NCBI GenBank assembly: GCA_030549175.1
Contig: JAUKUA010000007.1
Location: forward strand, 4,340,001-4,404,000
Direction of reading: 5' to 3'
DNA: 64,000 nucleotides
From: Lasiosphaeris hirsuta
Lineage: Eukaryota; Ascomycota; Sordariomycetes; Sordariales; Lasiosphaeriaceae
Of this stretch, positions 10,673-21,670 are shown one piece after another (position 1 is the first letter of the stretch; every line of letters starts with the position of its first letter). The translations under genes were made by a program, and so were the position numbers. The notes under the pieces are model-generated. The model was not told where the DNA came from. It did no database searches and was given only the letters and a program-made list of their open reading frames with translations.

Positions 10673-11817
10673 CTAAGTGCTGTCAAAGTCCTTGTCGTCT
10701 GCCATAAATATGGTCTCCTCACCGAGCTTAGACAACGCATAACCAGCCAGCGTATAGGAGGCGTCAAGCTGTTGCTTCGGCTCATGAGGGTTATTGTCCT
10801 CTATTAAATCCCGGAATCCTACGATATCATCTAGGGCCTCGAGCTCTGGGAAGTCCTTCGCAGGGAGCTGCTCAAGGGCTAGTTTAACAAGATGAGTGTC
10901 GTGAATGATTTAGTATCATAAACTCACCAGTGTGCAGCGCTTCACGGCTCCGTACATGTAATAATTACTTCGATACAAACCCCACTCGTCGTCTCTTCTG
11001 ACGATGTCTCCCACCCTCTCGAACCATTTGCTCCAGATGTCGTCGTTCTGTATGGCGGTGTTGTAAGCGTTTCAAATTCGGGTGGTGAGTTAGTTGGGAT
11101 GGAATTGGGGTGTAGCTTACTTGTTCTTGATCGCTTCCGCGCTTCCGAGCAGGTTCCAGGCTTGAAAATGTCGTCCAATTGTCCAAGTCTGCTTCGACCC
11201 ATCTTGATAGGTTTTCCTGCATGATTGGTGGGCGTTAAAATCAAATGATAGATGTAGCGGATTAGATTCGAGAGTTTACCATACCTCGATAATGTCTTGT
11301 GCGTCGTTCTCGCCAGCCTCGGTGCTCAGGCGGGTTGCATCCGTGTAAACGGCTGTCAGCAAGTGCTGCAGTACCTTTCGAGACTTTGGGGTGTATTCTA
11401 TGCTAGATCCGGGTGATTTTGGCTGCGCCGTTATAGAGCGCGGCCGTCAGCTCCTCCTCATCTCATGTCAGTGACGATCTAATCATATCTCACCTTGCCT
11501 GCCAAGCGGAGCTCGACGAGGGGTCGCGCCTAAGCTTACCGCCAGCCTTCCTCGGTGCTCCTATATACTACCTTAAACTCCTCATAAACCGGAAGGGCAA
11601 TCCAAGAAGCCTGGGAAGCGTCCATCTTGAACTCTTGACTTCCAGTAGCCCGGGCCCCGAGGACCTGGATGAGCAGGGGACTATAGACGCGCTGACTAAA
11701 ATCTCAATTGCGGACCGACTAGTCTTGCAACTGAGTAGGCGAGAGCCGCATCGGTTCGTTGAATCGGTGCATAAGGTGCAGGTTTGATACACCATTGAGG
11801 GGCCTTGAGGATCCCAT
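10673..11817 (-). pseudogene. Decayed multi-exon gene of unknown family
   Basis: A spliced reading frame can be followed on the minus strand: 11494-11817 (ATG at 11817, MGSSRPLNG), 11285-11422, 11121-11216, 10928-11047, and 10673-10878. Introns of 49-73 bases have GT-AG ends and agree in phase except the last. Exon 1 contains four in-frame stops (after LQD, VRN, EEGWR and two codons later), all of which TGG to TAG/TGA or CAA/CAG to TAA/TAG changes would explain. The last exon is one base out of phase. Readable pieces include SRWVEADLDNW, DDIWSKWFERVGDIV and GYALSKLGEETIFMADD, with a charged, helical look. I do not recognise the family. It was probably a cytosolic protein inactivated by RIP-like C-to-T change. 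Confidence 0.55.
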
Positions 11818-11929
11818 ATTTCTAGCCTTATTCTTTCAAGGTGTGGTTTATCCGCTGCGGCAGACCTGTGAGAGCGTTGCATGAGGCTGGATACCTCGCC
11901 TCCATGTTATATATGCTTCAACCAAGGGT

Positions 11930-12067
11930 CATGAGCCTATGAGTGGCTGTTGGCACTGGTTCGTTATTATGTCCCAGAGCTTGATGGTGCTGTCGTTCGA
12001 AGCCGATGTGATCACCCGCGAATCGTGCAAGAAGGCTGCGGAGCTAATTCGATCGTCGTGACCAGTG
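11930..12067 (-). pseudogene. WD40-repeat fragment
   Basis: The minus strand encodes one near-complete WD40 blade: TGHDDRISSAAFLHDSRVI then TSASNDSTIKLWDI, ending at a stop after about 45 codons. The GH, the SAS turn and the WD dipeptide are all in place. Sequence upstream (12070-12300) does not continue the array convincingly. It is most likely a leftover from a WD40-bearing NLR or similar protein, in keeping with the NLR remnants nearby. Confidence 0.6.
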
Positions 12068-12509
12068 AGTATTCAATTAGGGCTGTCATGGCACTATTCG
12101 GGTGGAGGCTCGCACACAGATAGGAAGATAGCGGTTGTATTGAAGAGAGTCTGTTCTGTAAGATCCGAAACGCTACAAGCACTCTTATATATCTACTGCC
12201 AGACCCCTGATAGCTCTAGGGAGCTAATGCTCCCGGGAGTGCTCTATCTACCCCTGACTTGGCACCTGATTCATACGAGAGGTGCTTGCCGTGCCTTTGG
12301 GGGTTTCTTCTCAATGGCAGGGGTCTGCGGCGGTGGAGTCGTTGGTAGCGAAGACTCCGACTGCCTTTTTGGTGCTTCTACCCGCACTAAAGGCGTCCTC
12401 GGCAGCACTTCCTGTGCTTCCTCTGTGAACCATAGTGGCGCTGACTTCATCCCATACTCCTTTTTTGATTCTAACCTTGTTGTGCTCACACAGTGAGAGT
12501 CTTGATTGT
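12068..12509. other. Probable gene debris, nothing assignable
   Basis: A plus ORF at 12065-12496 and a minus ORF at 12271-12489 both cover this stretch. Neither has recognisable motifs; the minus ORF is Pro-, Lys- and Ser-rich. Confidence 0.4.
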
Positions 12510-13028
12510 AGCCTGAGAGCCTTCTTCGCTGTACTTATTTTCTTCTTTCCACCAATTGTGTCTTGGGCACCACCTTGGCAAGCAATGACACAGGGATCAC
12601 CGCTGGTAGCGCGACCCCAACCACACCCACGTTGCCCAATGAGACCTGTAAGGACCCATGGACCTTGAAACTGTCACTTCTCAGGTCGTGCCCAACTTGG
12701 TGATCGCGCTAACATTCACACGACAGCATCCACGACTAGAAGTGGCAATAGCAACAACCCACCCAAAGAGCAGAAAGATGGTACGTAATGCACTTCAGAA
12801 TACCTCATTTACTAACTACGAAACACAGGCATCGAGACATCAGATCTAATTAGTCTCGTAATAGGCATAGTCACGTTAGGGTCTACATTCTTGCTCTCAG
12901 GCGCACCGGCGTTAGAGGCAGCAAACAACATCAAAGAGCTCAAAAAGCTCGAGATGGCAAAGAAGACATTACAGGCACAGGCGAATACCCAGGGGACTAC
13001 GGGGCAAGCAGACACAGGCACCCCATGA
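12510..13028 (+). CDS. Possible C-terminal exons of a small single-pass membrane protein
   Basis: Three exon pieces join in phase: about 12510-12647, 12727-12780 and 12829-13028, with GT-AG introns of 79 and 48 bases and a branch site ACTAAC before the last. The product has a Thr/Ser/Asn-rich part (NDTGITAGSATPTTPT), then SDLISLVIGIVTLGSTFLL as a likely membrane helix, then a short charged helix ELKKLEMAKKTLQAQ and a stop. No in-frame ATG is seen after the stop near 12509, so a 5' exon is missing or the gene is broken. Family not recognised. Confidence 0.35.
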
Positions 13029-13177
13029 CTGCGGGTGTAGTGGTTGGGGGAAAGGGAGAATGGGGTGTACACGCTATGTGAAGAGGGCTATAAAGCGCGG
13101 AGGACGATAATGGCGGAGGTTGGTTGAAGTACCATTAAATTGTATGCAAAGTACCTAGCATTACCCATAATGAGTAC

Positions 13178-16112
13178 CTACTCGGTCGATGACAGAAACC
13201 CGCGGTTTATCAATACGCCTTTCCATGTCTTGGGATACGCAATGGGCAGCTTGCCAACCTCGCTGGGTTCGTGGGACTGGTGCTGCCCGGGCTTGGACTG
13301 GGGCGTTTGAATAGCTGCCCGAAGCTCCTCGGTCCACCTGTGCATCTGAGGACGAGACATGAAACTTGCATCCAGTGCTTTAAGGTCTTTGCCGCGATTT
13401 ACCGTGTGGACTATGAGGCATGAAGCTATCGTTGTTAGCATCTCGGGAGTGGCAGAGCAGGGCTGAATGGAGGTGTGCGCTTACTCCCCTCCCTCTCGGA
13501 TGATGGGACAACCGCTCTGATCTTGGAGAGGAATATTTGCCCTTTCAGCTTGAGCTGCTTTGTTGTTTCCAGCTGGCCCCGCAAGGGCTTTTGTGACGAA
13601 ATCTCCTCGACAAAGACGACGAGTTTCTCGAACATGTATACCCGGTATCTCACCGGAGTAGTGGTTTTGTTCTGCAGGGGTAGTAGGTTAAAAGATGTGC
13701 AACCACAGGACACAGTAAAGTAGGTAGCTTACACGAGGAAGGTCGCGAACCATGTCGTCCATATGCATGACCTCGACGGTGTCATCGTGAAGTATAAGGT
13801 CACCAAACTGGTTGATGTTGTAGTGCTTCCAGTCTAGGATACGACTTTTGAGATGGGACACAACGTCGGAGAGGTCTTCTTGTTTGACGATGCGAGAGAT
13901 TTCACTGTAGGCCTGTTGCAGGATACCTTTACTTTCCGTAATGTCTCTTCTTACGGCATCGTCCATGGCATGGCACTCCATATCCTATAAGATACACGTG
14001 TCAGCCCAGGTGCTATCACGTAGTCTTTTTTTTTTTTTTTTTTTTTGGTCAATGCATACTTTGAGAAACTCCAAGTGACCCAGCATGCTCAAAGCAGGGA
14101 GAGAGACAAGGCGGAAGCAGGCCGCAATGGTATCGACCTGAGGGCCTGGGCGGTACTTTTGCCCCTCCCCGGCCCCAAGACGGACCCGGAGGATGGCCTT
14201 GGTGCGAACCTCGGTCCCGATTAGCTTCCCGTAGAGTACCGTATCCTTTGTCAACTTGCGGTAGGTCAAGCTCCAGCGCTGGTCCTGGGGCGACCTTAGG
14301 AGGTTGAGCTCAATTTCAAGGAGAAAGCGCAGTTGATAGTCCATAAAGGCTCGCAGTGGCGTGAAGATGGCTGATATTTTGTCCTCGACGAGGAGGTTGA
14401 GCATCCGCATCTGGCGCTCGACGATTGGGAGGTCTTCGAGTTGAGCAAAAAAGAGACGCTCTTGGAGGAGGAACTCTTTTACAACCGAATCTGTAGGGGG
14501 TAGCCTTTCGCTGTATCCCCTTCTCCTCTCGATTTCGGCTTCAATATCGTCGGGTTTGATGGGGTTGGTCTCGAACCTGATAGCCAGGAACTTTTTGATG
14601 GCATCGAGAATCTGTCTTGCTATAATTATTAGAAGCCATGGAAAGGAGAGCAATGGTACCGAACTGACCTTTAGGAATCCTGTCTTTCTGGCTGGGATTG
14701 TGTCGGCGGCGGTAAAGGTCTCGTCGGGTTCAAGCTGCAGACGCGTTGAAAAGGCGCGGATCGCCTCGGAGAAGTGTTGGCTTGACAAGGGTTTTGAGTA
14801 ACCGCCAATCGTCCTGAACAGCGGAGCATCGACGGGGTAGTCGGGATCTCCATCTCGCTCTAGCATCAAGAAAGGATATCCCCGTGAGAAGACTTGGCCA
14901 AGCCTGTTGAACGGATGAGCGCGACGCTTCATCGACCGGAAGATATGCGCAAAGCCACGGATCTGTAGGAGCTGGAGCTCGATTTCGACACACTCGTACA
15001 AGAGCGACCTCGCAGCTGAATTGGTTTCGTGGTCTGCTGACCCCGCTGTAGGCGCGTACGTGATGGGTGCAGGCGGCTGTTGGCCGCCAAAGTCGTAGTG
15101 GTGAGAATTGCATATCTCGTCAGCGTAAATGGGCAGGGCAATAACGGCCATGACCGACACGTCGCCAAATGTGAGGCCTGAAAAGACCGACATGCCGTTG
15201 GACCAGGCAACAGAGCTTCGAAACGAGAAGTCCATGCTTTCACGCTGTGCTCGACGGTACACGCGAGATGCTTCCAGGTCCGGCTCGAAACCGAAGCTGG
15301 ACGGCGAAGTAGGGCTCACAAGAGTCGATGGCGCTAATGAGCTGCATGTGCCATCATCATCTTCACTCGGGCGGTTCAAGAAGCGCTGCGTCTTGCTGTC
15401 TTGAGCATAGCCGAGTTTGAGCGAGACAGCAACACTCCGCCTCTTGGACAGGCTGCTTTTGGCATCAAATGCGTCTTCGAGACTCATTACCCGGCGAGCG
15501 ACGTCTCTGCTGCTCTCAAGTAGTTGGTGGACGTACTGTTTGAGTTCTCCTCGGCACTCTTCAGCCCGCATCGCAGAATCGCTGTCGACAGTTAGATACC
15601 TGGTATCGCACCCGGAGCAAGACGAGTAGTGCACCCCTATAAGCAGGTGTCTTGGGGGACAAAACCGACCTTTGGAAGATATCGAGAATCAGAGCAATAG
15701 AAGACTTGAACCCCTCAAGTCGAGCCAGAAGTGAAGCAAAATCCGTCTCCTTCCTCGCCCACTGCAGGCGGGACCTCAGGGCAAGACGCGTGATGGAAAA
15801 GTCGCCCAGGGAGAGAGAGCCCACGGCTGCCTCGAGCTCCGAGAATATCAAGACGCCATCAGTAAGCACGGCAACAACATGATCAATCTGAACGATGGCG
15901 GCGCGCTGGGCTCGGACAGATGCCATATTCTGCGCAAGGCTCTGGAGAGCGGAGAGGATTATTGTCGCGCTCTGGACCTCGGAATTGACCTGAACGGCAA
16001 TCTTGGGCGCGGAGTCGCGCGCTGCGGCAATGTACGGCCCCAGCACCCTGGCCACGGCTCCCGCTGCCGAGAGCAGGCCGGTGATGGAAGCGACGACACT
16101 CAGCGGGTCCAT
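13178..16112 (-). CDS. Cdc24-like RhoGEF with a STAND-associated N-terminal domain
   Basis: Predicted exchange factor for a Cdc42/Rac-type GTPase. Six exons on the minus strand: 15670-16112, 14669-15599, 14060-14611, 13733-13984, 13485-13671, 13178-13425; all phases agree, giving 870 residues. Residues 1-150 (MDPLSVVASITGLLSAAG) match the fungal N-terminal domain of STAND/NLR proteins. Residues about 360-460 read like the CDC24 calponin-type domain (RLGQVFSRGYPFLML, then DETFTAADTI, then GFLKILDAI). A DH domain follows (about 485-640, with EFLLQERLFFAQLEDL and a helix ending LLEIELNLL), then a PH domain (about 690-830) with FGDLILHDDTVEV, YRVYMFEKLVVFVEE, LKLKGQIFLSKI and HRWTEELRAAI. The PB1 domain of true Cdc24 is absent. 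An in-frame ATG at 16241 would add 43 residues; 16112 is preferred because the family begins MDPLS. Intron 3 carries a run of about 22 T (plus strand). The gene looks intact among wrecks. Confidence 0.88.
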
Positions 16113-16300
16113 GGTCGGGTTCCGACTGGAGGTTGGTTTGGTAAGGGAGGATTCCAACTCGTCGAAATGCTTCCATACATAGGCGCTTTCAGCTGACGCC
16201 TGGCCGACAATCCAACGTGCTTCCCCGCGATACGCCTCCATCACGGCCCGGCCAATTGGTTTGCAAGTTGCCCAGCCACCAAATTAAGGGGGAGTGCGCC

Positions 16301-18617
16301 TTACCCTGGCCTCGAATCCCGCGATTTCCAGGTTCCTCGCCCAAATCTGGACGGTGGAGTAACGTCAACGAAGCAGTTAGATCCTTGATCCAATTTATCA
16401 ACCCTTCTGTCAACAATGATCTTTGCCACTTTCTTACCACTGCCTTGCTCTCCTTCTTGCCACGCTTCCAAGTACTCTGTTGGCGCTCTCTTCATCCATT
16501 CAGTCCAGTTGGCAGCCGATAGGATTCTCTCTCCCTCAAGGATCTTCTGCCTGACGGCCTGGGCCTCGCTCTTCCGACCATGCTTTCGGTACCAACCCTC
16601 TAATCCGCGCAGATCTTCCATTGTGTTACCATTTGTCAAGCCATACGTCCCCTCGGATCCTTTGGCCATCGACAACCTTGTGATTTATGCTCTGGTCAAG
16701 CAGAAATCATCTAACAACCTCGAACAGGAAAAGGTGTACTGGATCCATCCCCTTGTTCGACACTGGGTTCAAGACGCGGATCTCCACGGCAAATCCATGA
16801 CTCTACAAACCGACAAGGCCAGCCTCCAGAAGCTTCGTACCAGAGGCTCCCTTTAGGTCGTTAGTTTGATTGGTTGCAGTCTCAAGACGAGATACGACAA
16901 TCGAGAAGCGTGCGAGTGGAGCTTTGAGCGGCGCAACATGACACACATCTCGCTGTGTCTCGACACGTACATGCCCGCGTGCGATTTCGAGACCGACGAG
17001 GCTGCAGCGACCGCCAAGACGGCGCTGGCCCTAACCAACTTTTCCGGCCTCAAGTACTATTGGGGCGAATTCAGCGCTTCAACGAGTTTGCCGAGTTATC
17101 AGTCAGCTTGTACAGGAGATTGATGCCCGAGAACCCGCCGCGGGACCTCGAGAAGGAGATGCTTCTAGCGAAGCAGAATCTTGTCGATGTCAATACTGTC
17201 GGGAGAAATTTGACCACTCCCGCACCTCGGCGCACTCCTGGAGGAGACTTTGTCTCGGCAACGCCAGCTGCTGGCGCCCGGGGACGCGCACCTGCTTTAG
17301 AGCGAGTCTATAATGGCCTATCAACTCGACCTAGAAGGAAGAGACGACGATGCCATAGACCAGTACAAGCGATGTGTGGCCAAGAACGCCGAGGCGCTCG
17401 ACCCAAAACACTCAGTCAACATGGCGACCATCCACAACCTGGCCAACTGCTATGACGAAAATGATCGCCTTACCGAAGCGAAGAAACTCTTTGACCAGTC
17501 GCTCGAGCTGTATCACCAAGACACCCACGTCGTCCTGCGGAATATTGCGTATATTAGGCGCCGCAGCAGTGACCCCGAGGGTGAACTCGAGTGCCTGAAG
17601 ATGGTGGCTTCATCCAAGAGTGACTCGTCTTTACACACATCTCGTATTAGAACGGACGCCACAGTTCTGTTAGGGGGAGGGGTCACTATGCCATTGTCAA
17701 ACCACTCCATGGCACTCAGTCCTTGAACCAGCAGCTCTCTCGATACGCCATCGGGACCCAAGAACGCGCAGACTCGAAGCAGGCTAATAGAGTGTGTCAT
17801 GTTAGACTCCATGAGGGCCTGGGCCGAGAGTTCCCAGCACGAAACCACGCCCTGGGGATACTAGGGGTCTTGTCATGTTGTTCATCAACCTTTTCAGATA
17901 CTCGACCAAGTCGAGCGCACGTTTTACCATGTACGCGGCTGCCTGAGCCAAGGCCAGTGGCAAATAGCCGAGCTTCTCGGCGACTGATTCGGCTGCTTCT
18001 CTGTCTATTAGGCACCCTACGTTTAGTATGTTTCCGGCTGTAGGGGGAAGGGAGAGAGAACGTACTATCCCCCGACGCAGTCTCAAAATCATCGCCTAGG
18101 AGCAGCCTTAAACCCGAGACTTTGTCCATCCCTAGGACCTCGATGAGCTTGAATTCGGCAACGGCGATCCTCGAGGTTACGATGACGTGCCCGTGGTCAC
18201 AAGCCGGGAGGGGAGTAGCGCACGCATCCTGGCTTCGTCTTCGGGCACGTTCAGCCCGTCGATGACGAGGCACTAGCGCGAGTTGCCCTCTCGGGCTAGC
18301 TACCGATGGATCGACGGCCACGGGGCCTTGGCAACGTCTTCTCCAAGCTCGCATCCGCGCATTATCTGGCCGGGGATTCCGAGATCTGTGGCGACGTCGG
18401 TGAATAAATTTTCGCCACGATGCTTGGTCGAGTAGTGCGCGATAAGCATCTGCAGGATCTGCCTTCCACTGTCGCATATGGTGCTCTGGTCCGTGGCGTC
18501 GACCCAGAAGATGGCGGAATAGGTCTCTGGGTTGCGGAACATGTACTCCAGCGCGATTTGCGACTTGCCGAGGCCGCCCATGCCCTGCAGGACAACAACG
18601 GCCCGCTTCCATGCCAT
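16301..18617 (-). pseudogene. NLR (NB-ARC plus TPR) pseudogene broken by an internal inversion
   Basis: The minus strand from 18617 encodes an NB-ARC domain: P-loop VVLQGMGGLGKSQIALEY, then FWVDATD, two TAG stops at likely TGG sites (before LAREGNSR and before CLVIDGLNVPED), a frameshift, HVIVTSRI, and later YLPLALAQAAAYM. It ends near 17690 with LLVQGLSAMEWFDNG, part of the winged-helix region. The next parts of the protein lie on the opposite strand (about 16655-17690), and the C-terminal tail is again on the minus strand (16301-16675, GLEGWYRKHGRKSEAQAV, the end of a TPR array). Flipping the middle restores the expected order. Such proteins are cytosolic sensors for incompatibility or xenorecognition. 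It is dead: inversion, stops and frameshifts. Confidence 0.75.
16655..17690 (+). pseudogene. Inverted middle segment of the NLR: winged helix and TPR repeats
   Basis: The plus strand reads AIDNLVIYALVKQKSSNN and VYWIHPLVRHWVQDA, the usual link between NB-ARC and TPR repeats. After frame changes it continues through RREACEW-like helix pairs to NMATIHNLANCYDENDRL and EAKKLFDQSLELYHQ, classic TPR units. It fits between the two minus-strand pieces of the same gene. Breakpoints are placed only to within about 40 bases. Confidence 0.65.
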
Positions 18618-19237
18618 CCGGAAAGGCCCGACAGGGAACCGGTGGATAGTCGCAAATCAGAATGCAGGATGGGTATTATTAGGCGGGCACCCTGCATAGC
18701 AGGCATTTGGAAGTCGTTAGTTACCAATATTTCCATTTTTCAACTAGGACACTGGTTCTAGTGGGGCGTAACCCTATTACACATTGTTTGGTGGAATAAG
18801 TGTATTGTGCTACAGAATAGGGCTAAGGCTTTTTGTGGGTGTTTTGGACTTGTCATGCTCTTAGACAGTTGATTTCACGGGATGCGTGTGTGTAACCATA
18901 CCTAATCCGGAACATTGCAAAGTGGGTTGTTTTGGGAGCATAGTCATATCCTGTTCTTTTTTTCGACTGTTGTCAGTTCAGTAGCCCTCATCCTGCAGTC
19001 CTAAGCCAGTACCGTGACACTTCAGTTGTTTCAGCACTAGTGAACCGTCTACAGCCCGTAGCATTACCGATACTAAAAGTCGATCGACTTTTTCCCCCAT
19101 TCGTCCATTACACTTGGCTGACTACCTAACTAACCCCTATCTTCTTGACACCAACATCTTAGGAATCGGAAAGAAAATAGTCAACTTCAAGTCAATTCCG
19201 CCGAGTTATCTCATTAATCCACCCGGAAGCCACCAAG
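18618..19237. other. Intergenic, no gene seen
   Basis: Contains whatever remains of the 5' end of the NLR pseudogene (no N-terminal domain is recognisable upstream of the NB-ARC) and the upstream region of the small Cys-rich ORF. AT-richer than the exons nearby. Confidence 0.45.
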
Positions 19238-19345
19238 ATGTCTGACAAGAAGTTCATCTGCTGCTACTGCGAGAGCAGTTGCTGGGTTTCAAGGGGCTGC
19301 AGCACCTGCAACCATTCGATGTGCAGTGATTGCAAGTATGCGTAA
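19238..19345 (+). CDS. Tiny Cys-rich, likely zinc-binding protein
   Basis: ATG ORF of 35 residues: eight Cys and one His arranged as CCYCESSC, then CSTCNHSMCSDC. The CXXC pairs with aromatic spacers resemble small fungal zinc-ribbon proteins. The frame may continue past a GTATGC donor at 19335, just before the stop, so the true protein could have a second exon that I could not place. Too short to be sure that it is coding; the Cys pattern is the evidence. Confidence 0.42.
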   Translation: MSDKKFICCYCESSCWVSRGCSTCNHSMCSDCKYA

Positions 19346-19639
19346 ATTGCATTGGAGTTTACGCTTCGTGAGAGGAGGTGCTATAAGTATCTCCTTGTCA
19401 TCATGCTGACCAAGGAGAGTCTGGGGGCCCGAGACCTTGGCCACGGCCCCACACCTCTTTACCAGCCATAAACCAGATTGCCGGACAGGTGCCAGGCAAC
19501 CAGACGCGAGCGTCTGTAACTACCTTGATTCTTTCAACCAAGACACTGCTACTACCCGGCCGGCTCCGTCGTGAAATAAATCTGAACTTGCTAGTCTCCC
19601 CTTATTCCCACTCCCTACATGTGTTGCCACATCCTCAGC
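19346..19639. other. Intergenic, no gene seen
   Basis: No coding signal seen; it may hold the unseen second exon of the Cys-rich ORF. Confidence 0.4.
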
Positions 19640-21200
19640 CTAATGATAACTCTTTATCCTTCGGAAAGTAGTCCTGGACGTCATCCCACAAATCCGACCA
19701 ATCCCGTATCTGTTCTTCCTCTCCCCCATGTAATCCGCGAGCTCCTTCCCATAGCCGACGCTCCTCCCTCCCGCCTCCACGACAGTAGTCCTCAACACCC
19801 TTGCAATCGCAAGATGGCTGACGGGATCGCGCATGATATAATCTTCCGGCACCAAAACAGGGTCAAAGCGATGGCGAGGAGTTGCCTAGCTAGGATTGCG
19901 GCACAGACTCCGAATGCTGTCGCCCACTTGACCTCGAGTAGAATATCGACAAACGGCTGTTCGAACGAGTTCTGGTCTAGCAGTACCCTCGCTAGTCGTT
20001 CCTCAGCGCCGATAACTGTCATGATTAGGAAACGAGCCGCGAGGTTTGCAGCGTACAAATGGGCCTCGGGTGGGATGTAGGTGGAGTTGGTTGGCTTCGT
20101 CGTGGAGTACGCCAGATCGAGACAGGTGCTTTAAATTAGCCTCTGTCCTCTGGTCTCATAGATGTGTTACCGGTGATGCATTGCTTTAGAATCATAATCC
20201 AATCCAATATGCTATTGTGCCTTACATAAATATCCGAGATGTGTTCTCGGTGGCGGTTTGGGAGCTCTGTTGGAGCCTGGAGAGTGGAAAGGAACTTCCA
20301 CCAGCCTAGCCCGCAATCGATTGCGCGGCAGAGAAAGTTGCCTGCCCATGAGACACGAGTTTTCTGACCGGAACGGCTCGGGATAGATTTGGGGGCAGGC
20401 AAAGCAAGTGCAAAATGTTGAGCGATTGGCGCGTACCGAATTTATGCACACAAATGCCCAAAAAAGCACGCATGGAAAGCCCACGACTTGGCGAGCGAGA
20501 AGTTGGGCTGCAGCTTCGGCTTTCTCTGCGGCTCTGCACTGGGCCCAATCTATGACAACCCATTTTGATTGCAGTCGACATTTGTCGCTGAAAAGGATGC
20601 CCACGATCCTCCTGTCATCCGAGCACACTGTGGACTCTACTTATCAAGTACCTACCACATCACACGCTGAAAAAGAAAATCCAAAAAAAGGAAAAGAAAA
20701 AAAAAAACCCCCTCGATCCGCTATATAGCCCACCTATGAGCATGTCTGACAGCCGCGATCTGTGCCTTGCTTCTGGCCATAGCCTGGCACAACTTGATCG
20801 AGATCCCGAAAGAGGGTAGCTCCCTCGCGACCTCACGAAGCACGGGTGACGTCGACCCTAAGGGGAGCCATTACGGCGAAGCCAAAGGCCATCGACTATC
20901 ACATCCGACAGCTTGCCAGAGGGCTCACTCTGTATTCCAAGACGGGGGACAGGTCCCGGGAGCTCGGTACGGCAACAATCCTTCAGAGCAATGACCTTGG
21001 ACCCGGTGTCTGCAGCGGCTTGCTGTGGGCATCCGATGCGCTCCGGCATGATCGTCACGTCGACTACGGCGAGTTTGGCTACAACGAGAATGGGTATCCA
21101 TGCAGCCTTGGGCAGCGCGACACAGTACCATTACAGGACACACCCCAGCCAGGGAATGCTAGCTACGCACCACGACGCCACGAAATCAAGGAGCACATAG
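19640..21200 (-). pseudogene. Remnant of a multi-pass membrane protein
   Basis: Scattered minus-strand pieces look like one decayed gene. Upstream piece (about 20850-21200): a hydrophobic segment WIPILVVAKLAVVDVTIM, then CPQQAAADTGSKVIALKDC. Downstream piece (19640-20110): PPEAHLYAANLAARFLIMTV, then QPFVDILLEVKWATAFGVC with a further membrane helix LARQLLAIALTLF, and after a one-base frame change VPEDYIMRDPVSHLAIARVL and YGKELADYMGERKN. Between them several frames are open, none convincing. The pattern fits a family of fungal plasma-membrane proteins of unknown function. It could instead be two separate fragments. Confidence 0.35.
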
Positions 21201-21670
21201 TATATACTTTGTTTGATCCCTTCATCGCAGCGAGTGGCTGGTTAACGCACCCTGTGAAACCCACCCAGTTCAAGAAGGCAGATGGCCAGATCTTGAGCTC
21301 GTCGTGGGCTGGGCAACACTTCAACACTTGGCAAAGAGTGGTAAGTCGCCGACGGGCAAAAAAAAAAAAAAAGCAGTTGGACTGGGCTGATGAGTTTTGC
21401 TGATATGTAGTAGGAATATTGGTTTACATGGGGGTCGGTGACAAGGAGATCTCCTCACTTGTCATCCCCCAGCTGTGCTGCCGTGCCGACGAGACGGCGC
21501 CTACCAGGCACCACCACAACCACCTTTTCTCGCCGAGACTGCGATTGGCCACACACTTCCTCAACCGGTTCGAGGACAAGTGAACCAGGGTTGGACTTTA
21601 CAGAGGGTTGAGGAAAGTTCCCAAGACTCTCAATATCTGCCTGCCTGTCCATGGCCCCCTCTTCGCCAGC

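Noticed and set aside
17797..18612. 271-codon minus ORF over the NB-ARC region
   Set aside because: Out of frame with the P-loop; Arg-rich shadow. The NB-ARC motifs lie in other frames.
20846..21403. 185-codon plus ORF
   Set aside because: The minus strand of this stretch carries membrane-helix segments that fit better; the plus ORF ends in a poly-A-encoded Lys run.
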